Shown here piece after piece: positions 1 through 5,078 of a DNA stretch of 5,078 nucleotides (its first letter is position 1; every line of letters begins with the position of its first letter). Origin of the DNA: Sulfurimonas sp. (lineage in GTDB: Bacteria > Campylobacterota > Campylobacteria > Campylobacterales > Sulfurimonadaceae); contig JAFLJZ010000138.1 of the NCBI GenBank assembly GCA_022712775.1, positions 1 through 5,078 of the forward strand. The letters are read 5' to 3'. The notes below the pieces were generated by a model, which was not told the origin of the DNA, did not search any database, and saw only the letters and a program-made list of their open reading frames with translations. The position numbers were made by a program, and so were the translations under genes.

Positions 1-938
1 ACTTTTCTTCAAATATTAACTCATACCATCCTGACATAAACATCAAAGTTACAAACGAAATTTTAGTAAAATATGGAGACACAAACTATACTAATTTAAA
101 GGAATCTATCGCTGTAAAATACCAAATAAAAAAGAAACAAATCGTACTTTTCAATGGTGCGACTTCTGCTATCTATGAACTGTTTAAAAAACTAGAATCA
201 CAAAGAGTTTATCTCTATGCTCCACTCTATGGAGAGTATGAAAAAGCAGTACCAAAAAAGGCTAAAATAATTAAAATAAACCGTTTTGAGAACCTTTACA
301 AAAAACCAAAAAAAGGTTCTACTATTGTCTTCGTAAACCCCTCTACTCCCGATGGGAAATATTATGATTTAGAGAAGTTATTTAGCATCTGGAAGGCACA
401 AAAGTGCATAATTATTCTTGACGAATCGTTTTTAGAGTTCGAGAGCCTAAAATCTTTGAGAAACCAAATAGATACCTATAAAAAACTCTATATAATACAG
501 TCTTTTTCTAAATTTTATAGCTGTGCTGGCATTAGAGTTGGTGCTATTTTCTCTCATAAATCAAACATTTCAAGATTTAGCACTCCTTTATGGAACCTTT
601 CTTCTTTTGATACTGCATTTCTGACTTCAAGGCTCGTAGATACTCAATTTGACAAGCGAAGTAAAAACCTTCATAAAATGCATAAAAAAGAACTCATTGG
701 CATCTTAGAAGAGAGTCGGCTTTTTAGTGAGATTTTCACAAGTGATTCTAATTTTATTTTGGTAAAATCTAAAAAAGAAAAAGAGATTTTCACCTATCTT
801 TTAAGTCAAAAAATCTTAGTAAGAACCTGTGGTAGTTTTGACTTTTTAACTGACGATTATTTGCGCTTTGGAGTGAAGGATATTTACATGCACGACAAAC
901 TAAAAAAGGCACTTAAGAGTTTTCAGTCATCTCCATAA
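1..938 (+). CDS. cobD: Threonine-phosphate decarboxylase-like PLP aminotransferase (CobD/CobC type), 5' end outside window
   Basis: This is a fold-type I PLP enzyme of the histidinol-phosphate aminotransferase/CobD group. CobD decarboxylates L-threonine O-3-phosphate to (R)-1-amino-2-propanol phosphate, the linker of the cobalamin nucleotide loop, in the cytoplasm. The frame is open from base 3 with no start in view and gives 311 residues to the TAA at 936-938. Numbering from base 3, NGATSAIY (51-58) is the phosphate-cup loop, NPSTPDG (112-118) matches the family NPxNPTG motif, and DESFLEF (140-146) holds the PLP-ring aspartate. SFSKFYSCAGIRVG (167-180) carries the Schiff-base lysine K170, and R288 in DYLRFGV is the likely substrate-carboxylate arginine. 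The visible part starts at FSSNIN, close to the usual N-terminus, so probably only a few tens of residues are missing. Histidinol-phosphate aminotransferase is the alternative, but the truncated CobQ gene downstream favours cobalamin synthesis. The 3' end overlaps the convergent lipoprotein gene by 16 bases. Confidence 0.82.
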   Translation, partial: FSSNINSYHPDINIKVTNEILVKYGDTNYTNLKESIAVKYQIKKKQIVLFNGATSAIYELFKKLESQRVYLYAPLYGEYEKAVPKKAKIIKINRFENLYKKPKKGSTIVFVNPSTPDGKYYDLEKLFSIWKAQKCIIILDESFLEFESLKSLRNQIDTYKKLYIIQSFSKFYSCAGIRVGAIFSHKSNISRFSTPLWNLSSFDTAFLTSRLVDTQFDKRSKNLHKMHKKELIGILEESRLFSEIFTSDSNFILVKSKKEKEIFTYLLSQKILVRTCGSFDFLTDDYLRFGVKDIYMHDKLKKALKSFQSSP

Positions 939-1882
939 TCTAAATTATCACGCCAGACAGGATGATGAAAATGTAATCTAGAATCACAGCTTTTAGAGAT
1001 AATAGATTTGTCAAGTGTTATAGTCCCTACTCTCTTCCAATCTTTTTTTTCATCTCTAATTTTACTCGATACAAAGATATTAAAAATCAATTTTTCACCA
1101 TCTTTTATTTTCAGTTCATCACGAAAATCATCACCCTCTTTTTTACTAGAATCTGCTGTCTCAATCTTCATCCATTTTGGTGTTACAACAGACTTATTTT
1201 TATTTTCTCCAAGATAAGAGATTTCATAAAGCTGTCTAATTCCAGGATTTTTATCTGCCTTTGCAAAGATATAAGATACTCTCAAGGCATAAAAAATATG
1301 TTTAGCAACTCCTAGCGTAAAACTTACATTTGGCTCATTTATCATCTCTACATCTGTATAGTTCGCAGCATCAGTTCCACCCAAGTCATCTATGAGAAAA
1401 AAGTTCGCACTATTTTCACTATTTAACTTACTTGGATTAGTTGTAGGAAAAAGTTTACCAGCAAAACCAAATGCTCTATTCTCACCAGTTTTAGTGTTAC
1501 TCATAGCTGAAGATGCACGAACAATTATAAGAGCTTTAGTGTTGTTTTTAAAATATCCACTATAAATATTTTGGGTATCTATCTCCCAAACACCTTTAAA
1601 ACAGATTCCATTTGGATGAGCTAATTTTTCAAAAGGTTCAATAATGTCACGATGGTCAGTTAAAGTTCTTAGAGAATCTTTTAAAATAATATCTTCTTGT
1701 GAGTTAGATAATTTAGAAAATGAGACTTTGGTCTGAGGTAAACTTTCTAATGGGTCTGATTCTAGCTCATGCCAAATCTCATTGAAACTAATCGGAAATG
1801 CTTGATTTTCTTTTGGCATCTTTACTTTGCTACTGCAACCAAGCAATGCAACTAACATCACGATAAATACAAACAGTTTCAT
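923..1882 (-). CDS. Predicted lipoprotein with catalase-like fold resemblance
   Basis: A 319-residue protein with a lipoprotein signal peptide: K2, a hydrophobic run at residues 3-14, then lipobox LLGC with C16 as the lipidated cysteine. Serines at +2 and +3 would favour the outer membrane if E. coli Lol rules hold. The start is secured by AGGAGG seven bases upstream. In the middle, LAHPNGICFKGVWEI (87-101), YSGYFK (107-112), IIVRASS (119-125) and AFGFAGKLFPT (137-147) follow the order of catalase-superfamily motifs: distal histidine H89, the arginine-serine strand around R122, and the GxAxKLF strand. I do not see the catalase proximal heme-tyrosine motif (RLFxYxDTxxxR) near the C-terminus, so heme binding or peroxidase activity is not supported. 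This fold call is from memory of family patterns; otherwise it is a conserved hypothetical lipoprotein. It is transcribed towards cobD, sharing 16 bases at the 3' ends, and has no evident role in B12 synthesis. Confidence 0.8.
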   Translation of the reverse strand: MKLFVFIVMLVALLGCSSKVKMPKENQAFPISFNEIWHELESDPLESLPQTKVSFSKLSNSQEDIILKDSLRTLTDHRDIIEPFEKLAHPNGICFKGVWEIDTQNIYSGYFKNNTKALIIVRASSAMSNTKTGENRAFGFAGKLFPTTNPSKLNSENSANFFLIDDLGGTDAANYTDVEMINEPNVSFTLGVAKHIFYALRVSYIFAKADKNPGIRQLYEISYLGENKNKSVVTPKWMKIETADSSKKEGDDFRDELKIKDGEKLIFNIFVSSKIRDEKKDWKRVGTITLDKSIISKSCDSRLHFHHPVWRDNLDYGDD

Positions 1883-1889
1883 TGTGTCT

Positions 1890-1895
1890 CCTCCT
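1890..1895 (-). promoter_or_regulatory. Shine-Dalgarno sequence of the lipoprotein gene
   Basis: On the minus strand AGGAGG, followed by AGA, lies seven bases before the ATG at 1882. It is the best ribosome binding site in the window and fixes the lipoprotein start. The genes on the other strand have weak or no such sites, so this gene is probably translated well. Confidence 0.85.
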
Positions 1896-1923
1896 ATAAT
1901 TTCTTTTATGACTTCCTTCTATA

Positions 1924-1952
1924 ACTATACGCTTTTGTAGGTAACATTACAA
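1924..1952 (-). promoter_or_regulatory. Candidate sigma70-type promoter of the lipoprotein gene
   Basis: On the minus strand TTGTAA (1952-1947) is followed after exactly 17 bases by TATAGT (1929-1924). Transcription would start near 1917, leaving a leader of about 35 bases that includes the strong Shine-Dalgarno sequence. The -10 has one mismatch from TATAAT and the -35 two from TTGACA. The sequence is AT-rich, so a chance match is possible. Confidence 0.5.
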
Positions 1953-1981
1953 ATTTACAAGTTAAAAATAGATAAGTAAGA

Positions 1982-2077
1982 GGGGGAATAATCAACGAAG
2001 CCCTTGAAGCTTACTTCTTAAACGAAGAAAAGAAACTTCTCAAAAGAAATATAAAAGTATACCTATTATTGCCATAA
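1982..2077 (+). pseudogene. Possible 3' remnant of a ribbon-helix-helix antitoxin-like gene
   Basis: The frame preceded by a stop at 1973-1975 reads GGIINEALEAYFLNEEKK and on to LLLP before TAA at 2075-2077. The piece INEALEAYFLNEEKKLLKR is typical of the second helix and tail of CopG/MazE-like ribbon-helix-helix proteins (pattern IxEALxxYLxxEEKxxL). There is no ATG, no ribosome binding site, and no room for the N-terminal DNA-binding strand and first helix, so if it is real it is a decayed fragment and not a gene. It sits at the left edge of the accessory module, where a broken antitoxin would be natural. The match rests on about 20 residues in an AT-rich stretch and may be coincidence. Confidence 0.3.
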
Positions 2078-2099
2078 TGAAAAATATAAGGTATACTTT
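2054..2099 (+). repeat. Inverted repeat with GTATAC cores, likely operator of the nucleotidyltransferase gene
   Basis: AAAGTATACCT (2054-2064) and AGGTATACTTT (2089-2099) are a perfect 11-bp inverted repeat separated by 24 bases. Each arm holds the 6-bp palindrome GTATAC, with centres 34 bases apart. A smaller inverted repeat, ATTAT (2065-2069) and ATAAT (2074-2078), lies just inside. The left arm ends five bases before the -35 hexamer and the right arm covers the -10, so a protein bound to both arms would block the promoter. I did not see GTATAC elsewhere in the window. The protein that would bind is unknown; a DNA-looping or dimer-of-dimers repressor, possibly encoded by the module, is an inference. 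Confidence 0.6.
2069..2097 (+). promoter_or_regulatory. Sigma70-type promoter of the nucleotidyltransferase gene
   Basis: TTGCCA (2069-2074) and TATACT (2092-2097) are each one base from the consensus -35 and -10 and are separated by the ideal 17 bases. Transcription would start near 2104, about 20 bases before the ATG at 2125. It is the best promoter match in the window and may drive the whole module, as the following genes are on the same strand with short gaps. Confidence 0.65.
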
Positions 2100-2124
2100 A
2101 AGAAAAAATTCAAAATGAGTACAT

Positions 2125-3159
2125 ATGTCTTTTCTATTTCTTGAATATAGCGATTCACAAATCAAACAACGTACAAATGCAAAAATGCTTTACAAAAGTT
2201 ATATAGATGCACAGAACAATTACAACCTTAGTTTTCGCTATAAAATGCTTTGGCAAAAGCATAAAGATGGCTATGAGCTACTAGCAAAACAGCACCTAAA
2301 GAGTGCTAAGCGTGAGTATCTTGGCAGAAGAAGTAATACGACAGAGCAAATACGAGTAGATTTTGAAAACTCGAAATCCAAGGTTAAAGATAGGTTATCG
2401 ACTCTCAAACAAAAAATGAAAAAAGAAGAAAAACTTAATAAACTAGAGGGAATCACAAGGGCACCCAAAGAGCTAGTTGCAATCTTTAGTAAAATAAATG
2501 AACTAGGACTTGATGATAAAGTGATTGCGATAGGTACAAACAGTCTTTATGCCTATGAGGCTCGCGCAGCAATAGCCATAGAGCAAGAGCATTTAGCAAC
2601 AAGAGATGTTGACTTGCTGAACAAAAAAGACAAAGGAATCTCATTTATTTTTAATGAGCTTATGACAACTAAAAATGCTACAGAACTACTACATATGATT
2701 GATTCAAGCTTTCTTAAAAGTAAAGAAGCCCCATATAGATTTATAAACAATGACGGTGTATGGATAGAGCTTATAAACCCTATGTCCGATTCTGTAAAAC
2801 AAGAAAGCTTTAAAGATAATTTATTCGCTGATGTTATGCCATTAGCGATGAAAGGTATGCAATGGTTGGAAAACTCTAGGCTTTTTAAAGAGTTAGTCAT
2901 AGGTGAAAATGGTAAATGTGCATTCATCACGACTATACATCCACTAGAGTACGCCATATACAAAAACTGGCGCTCCAAACAAGAGGACAGAGATTACATC
3001 AAACATACTCGTGATTTACAACAAAGTAAGTTAGTTACAAAACTCATCCTAGAGCATATGCCCGACATTGACATAGAATCAGAAGTGAAAAATATTAAAC
3101 ACTTTAGAAAAGAGATAATAGATGATTATATAACTGATATTTTTGAAGAAAGTAATTGA
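2125..3159 (+). CDS. GSU2403-family nucleotidyltransferase-fold protein
   Basis: A 344-residue protein matching the pattern of the GSU2403 family (NTP_transf_8, nucleotidyltransferase fold). The N-terminal part (about 10-80) is helical and contains YELLAKQH and GRRSNTTEQ (67-75), corresponding to the family's YL...SLGxRSxxTE signature. Residues 80-108 are lysine/glutamate rich and probably a coiled coil. The core has GTNSLYAYEA (137-146) followed by ATRDVDLL (158-165), where D161 and D163 are the likely metal-binding pair. This DxD arrangement is typical of Pol-beta-type nucleotidyltransferases, including AbiEii/MenT-type toxins. Substrate and target are unknown; nucleotide transfer to RNA or protein is the family-level expectation only. 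The start at 2125 is the first ATG after an in-frame stop at 2116 and gives a normal N-terminus, though only a weak GAG precedes it. The gene stands behind a palindrome-flanked promoter and 92 bases before rhuM, suggesting a shared accessory module. Confidence 0.82.
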   Translation: MSFLFLEYSDSQIKQRTNAKMLYKSYIDAQNNYNLSFRYKMLWQKHKDGYELLAKQHLKSAKREYLGRRSNTTEQIRVDFENSKSKVKDRLSTLKQKMKKEEKLNKLEGITRAPKELVAIFSKINELGLDDKVIAIGTNSLYAYEARAAIAIEQEHLATRDVDLLNKKDKGISFIFNELMTTKNATELLHMIDSSFLKSKEAPYRFINNDGVWIELINPMSDSVKQESFKDNLFADVMPLAMKGMQWLENSRLFKELVIGENGKCAFITTIHPLEYAIYKNWRSKQEDRDYIKHTRDLQQSKLVTKLILEHMPDIDIESEVKNIKHFRKEIIDDYITDIFEESN

Positions 3160-3218
3160 TATGGAACTTGTTTATATGTCAAAGAGTCATACTTCAAAGA
3201 TAAGAATTTTATTTTCGC

Positions 3219-3234
3219 TAAAATCATTTAAAAT
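3219..3234 (+). promoter_or_regulatory. Possible -10 elements ahead of rhuM
   Basis: Two TAAAAT hexamers (3219-3224 and 3229-3234) lie in a T/A-rich stretch before rhuM, with no convincing -35. Campylobacterota promoters often have a clear -10 without a -35, so the first could serve rhuM, with a start near 3231. Read-through from the nucleotidyltransferase promoter is equally possible, since I see no terminator hairpin in 3160-3239. Confidence 0.25.
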
Positions 3235-3241
3235 TAGTTTT

Positions 3242-3245
3242 GGAG
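3242..3245 (+). promoter_or_regulatory. Shine-Dalgarno sequence that sets the rhuM start
   Basis: GGAG lies six bases before ATG 3252. It supports that ATG over the in-frame TTG at 3240, which would place the ribosome binding site inside the coding region. Confidence 0.7.
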
Positions 3246-3251
3246 TATCCA

Positions 3252-4274
3252 ATGCACAAAAATAAAACTCTTACGCTTAAAGATGAACTCACAGAATTTC
3301 TCCTTTATACTACACCTAGCCATGAAATAAAAGTCGAAATATTTGTCCATAATGAGACTGTATGGCTCCCTCAAAAGAGAATGGCTGAGCTTTTTGGGGT
3401 TAATGTCCCAGCTATTTCTAAACATCTAAATAATATTTATGAAGATGGTGAACTCATCAAAGATGCAACTGTTTCCATTTTGGTAACAGTTCAAAAAGAG
3501 GGAAATAGAAACGTTAATAGACAAGTTGAATATTATAACCTCGATGCAATTCTCTCTGTCGGTTACCGTGTAAACTCATCACAAGCTACACAATTTAGAA
3601 TCTGGGCTACAAAAATTTTAAAAGAGTATATCATCAAAGGTTTTGCCATGGATGATGAAAGGCTTAAAAATGGTCGTTACTTTGGTAAAGACTACTTCGA
3701 AGAGTTACTTGAACGTGTTCGGTCTATCCGAACAAGTGAACGTAGAATCTATCAACAGATTACCGATATTTTTGCAGAGTGTAGCATTGACTACGATTCT
3801 AAGTCTGAAACTACAAAAGAGTTTTATGCAACTATACAAAATAGATTTCATTTTGCCATAAGTGGACAAACAGCTGCCGAAATAATACATGGTAGGGCAG
3901 ACAAAACAAAACCCTACATGGGTTTACAAACTTTTAAAAACTCACCAAAGGGAAGAGTATTAAAATCAGATACTACCGTAGCTAAAAATTATCTAAGTGA
4001 AAAAGATATAAAAAGCCTTGAGCGTGCAGTATCTGCTTACTTCGATTATATAGAAATACTTATAGGGAATAGAACAACACTGAACATGACCCAAGTAGCA
4101 GAATCTGTCAATAAATTTTTAGAGTTTACTGAGTATAGAATCTTAGAGGGTAAAGGTAGTATCTCAAAAAGAGAAGCTGAGTTAAAAGCCCATTCAGAGT
4201 ATGATGAGTTCAACAAAACGCAAAAAATAGAATCTGACTTTGATATAGAGATGAAAAAGGTTTTTAAAAAATGA
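3252..4274 (+). CDS. rhuM: RhuM-family protein
   Basis: A 340-residue protein of the RhuM family (Virulence_RhuM), named after a gene on Salmonella pathogenicity island 3; its biochemical activity is not established. VWLPQKRMAELFGVNVPAI and SKHLNNI (37-62) form a helix-turn-helix-like segment, followed by a strand region ending in VEYYNLDAILSVGYRVNSS (92-110) and FRIWATKILKEYIIKG (115-130). The last is the hallmark RhuM block (GYRVxSxxAxxFRxWAxxxLKxYxxKG). SERRIYQQITDIF (162-174) begins the helical C-terminal half, which includes GRADKTKPYMGL and SDTTVAKNYLSEKDIKSLER, also usual in the family. The length is normal and all blocks are present, so it looks intact. The start is the ATG at 3252 with GGAG six bases upstream. 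The stop overlaps the next start as ATGA, so the two are probably co-translated. A DNA-binding or regulatory role is inferred from the N-terminus, and the protein is a candidate ligand of the GTATAC repeats upstream. Confidence 0.9.
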   Translation: MHKNKTLTLKDELTEFLLYTTPSHEIKVEIFVHNETVWLPQKRMAELFGVNVPAISKHLNNIYEDGELIKDATVSILVTVQKEGNRNVNRQVEYYNLDAILSVGYRVNSSQATQFRIWATKILKEYIIKGFAMDDERLKNGRYFGKDYFEELLERVRSIRTSERRIYQQITDIFAECSIDYDSKSETTKEFYATIQNRFHFAISGQTAAEIIHGRADKTKPYMGLQTFKNSPKGRVLKSDTTVAKNYLSEKDIKSLERAVSAYFDYIEILIGNRTTLNMTQVAESVNKFLEFTEYRILEGKGSISKREAELKAHSEYDEFNKTQKIESDFDIEMKKVFKK

Positions 4275-4957
4275 TAGAGATACAATGGAAACCACTTTCA
4301 AATGCACTTCAAAAAATTTACCAAGAACAAAATATGATTCAATATTTTGAAGAAGATGAAAATTACCTCAGAAATGCATTTGAGATAACTGAAAAGCTTT
4401 GGAAAAAACAATTTGATAAAATTGATAACTTAAAAATTATAATGATTTCTGAATCACCCTTATTTGGTAATATTCAAAGATATATATATAACCCTAATAC
4501 ACCAACAAGTGTATTTTTTCACTTTAAAGATTTAGAAGCATTTTTAGATGATGAACAAATATTAGTAAAACCAAAATCAACAGTTGAACAAAAAAATATG
4601 ATGTATGAATATTTTTATAAAAATGGTTTCATCACATTAGATATTTTTCCATTTGCATTAAATCCAAATCATACAAAATTTCATTATCGTAAAATGTCAA
4701 AAAAGCTTTATCATCAGTTATTAAAAATTACAACTGAAAATTATTTGATACCAAAATTAAAATTATGTTTAAATAAATCAAATGAACATACAAATTTTGT
4801 GTATAGATATAAAAGATTATTTACAAAAACAGAAAATCATTTTGAAGAAATTTTAAAGCAAATCTCTCCCGAGAATATACAATATAAAGTTGATACAATC
4901 AATGGAAAAAATATGTCTTTAGATAGAAATAAACTAAAAAGATTACTAAAATGTTAA
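4271..4957 (+). CDS. Uncharacterised protein resembling the uracil-DNA glycosylase superfamily
   Basis: A 228-residue protein that I do not recognise by name. After a helical N-terminus, residues 55-75 read KIIMISESPLFG and then RYIYNP. This resembles motif 1 and the following loop of divergent uracil-DNA glycosylase-like proteins (pattern hhhhxESPPxxGxYFYNP). Further on, YKNGFITLDIFPFALNP (116-132) matches the later strand of those proteins (GFYLxDLxPxPVN). The usual C-terminal HPS-type motif is not evident, so activity on uracil cannot be claimed; base excision or mere nucleic-acid binding are both open. The C-terminal third is rich in lysine and asparagine. It starts at an ATGA overlap with the rhuM stop, indicating translational coupling and a shared job. 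By hand count it is about 22% GC (152 of 687), against about 35% in rhuM, which points to a separate origin or relaxed composition. Its last bases overlap the longest cobQ frame. Confidence 0.78.
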   Translation: MIEIQWKPLSNALQKIYQEQNMIQYFEEDENYLRNAFEITEKLWKKQFDKIDNLKIIMISESPLFGNIQRYIYNPNTPTSVFFHFKDLEAFLDDEQILVKPKSTVEQKNMMYEYFYKNGFITLDIFPFALNPNHTKFHYRKMSKKLYHQLLKITTENYLIPKLKLCLNKSNEHTNFVYRYKRLFTKTENHFEEILKQISPENIQYKVDTINGKNMSLDRNKLKRLLKC

Positions 4958-5078
4958 AAAACAAAAAAATGAATCACTTAAGTATATTCGGAACAAGTAG
5001 CGACGCAGGAAAATCTACTCTTGCTTTTTCCATTACCTATCTTTTACATGAACGTGGAATCAAAGTTGCACCTTTTAA
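4951..5078 (+). CDS. cobQ: Cobyric acid synthase, N-terminal fragment; gene continues beyond window
   Basis: Cobyric acid synthase (CobQ/CbiP) amidates four carboxyl groups of adenosylcobyrinic acid a,c-diamide using glutamine and ATP in the cytoplasm. Only the first 42 codons are in the window. LSIFGTSSDAGKSTLAF (10-26 from ATG 4951) is the N-terminal dethiobiotin-synthetase-like ATPase strand and P-loop, with K21 and S22/T23 as nucleotide-binding residues. It is followed by LLHERGIKVAPF, matching the family pattern LxRxGxxVAPFK. ATG 4951 overlaps the upstream stop by seven bases, while ATG 4969 gives the more usual short lead before the P-loop. Neither has a Shine-Dalgarno sequence, so the start is uncertain. 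Its partner cobD lies about 4 kb upstream on the same strand. Cobyrinic acid a,c-diamide synthase (CobB/CbiA) is a less likely alternative. Confidence 0.8.
   Translation, partial: MLKNKKMNHLSIFGTSSDAGKSTLAFSITYLLHERGIKVAPF

Noticed and set aside
456..938. A 160-codon reading frame starting at TTG 456, as if a separate gene
   Set aside because: It is the C-terminal half of the CobD-type enzyme. The frame is open to the window edge, and the upstream part contains the phosphate-cup loop and NPxTPxG motifs.
2553..2978. A 141-codon minus-strand frame
   Set aside because: It lies wholly inside the nucleotidyltransferase gene, has low-complexity serine-rich content, and shows no family pattern; it is an antisense shadow.
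3160..3239. A transcription terminator after the nucleotidyltransferase gene
   Set aside because: No stem longer than three or four base pairs followed by a T run is visible, so none is annotated.
3240..3251. A TTG start for rhuM four codons upstream of ATG 3252
   Set aside because: GGAG lies at 3242-3245, inside that extension and correctly spaced for ATG 3252, so the ATG is preferred.
3161..3265. A 34-codon frame (MELVYMSKSH...) in the gap between the nucleotidyltransferase and rhuM
   Set aside because: It has no clear ribosome binding site, a basic and featureless product, and runs into rhuM out of frame. A small protein is not excluded but not supported.
4487..4493. Short TA run (tatatata) in the UDG-like gene as a microsatellite
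   Set aside because: It is only a few TA units within coding sequence of 22% GC and needs no special explanation.
1953..4970. Target-site duplications or att-like repeats bounding a mobile cassette
   Set aside because: By eye I found only short A-rich similarities between the two edges, no better than expected in such AT-rich DNA, and no integrase or transposase.

Overview
The window is AT-rich and reads like a Campylobacterota (epsilonproteobacterial) chromosome, probably a Sulfurimonas-type organism. That placement is inferred from base composition and gene style and was not tested. The two ends belong to cobalamin (vitamin B12) synthesis. At the left is the 3' part of a CobD/CobC-type PLP enzyme (threonine-phosphate decarboxylase), and at the right the first ~42 codons of a CobQ/CbiP cobyric acid synthase, both on the + strand.

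Between them lie about 4 kb with no evident link to B12. First comes a minus-strand lipoprotein gene (923-1882) whose 3' end overlaps the end of cobD by 16 bases. Its mature part resembles a catalase-like fold. Its promoter region holds a very strong Shine-Dalgarno sequence and a plausible sigma70-type promoter.

Next, on the + strand, is a three-gene accessory module. It consists of a GSU2403-family nucleotidyltransferase (2125-3159), a RhuM-family protein (3252-4274) and a protein resembling the uracil-DNA glycosylase superfamily (4271-4957). The last two overlap by ATGA and are probably co-translated. The nucleotidyltransferase has its own good promoter (TTGCCA-17-TATACT), with 11-bp inverted repeats containing GTATAC flanking the -35 and covering the -10. 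This looks like a repressor-controlled or autoregulated promoter. A short reading frame just before it (1982-2077) resembles the C-terminus of a ribbon-helix-helix antitoxin and may be a gene remnant.

The last module gene is only about 22% GC by hand count, against about 35% for the rhuM gene before it, so the module may have been assembled from different sources. Its stop codon overlaps or closely abuts the cobQ start, so cobQ transcription may now run through the cassette. The most interesting hypothesis is that nucleotidyltransferase + RhuM + UDG-like protein form an undescribed defence or toxin-type module inserted in a cobalamin locus. No function can be proven from sequence alone.
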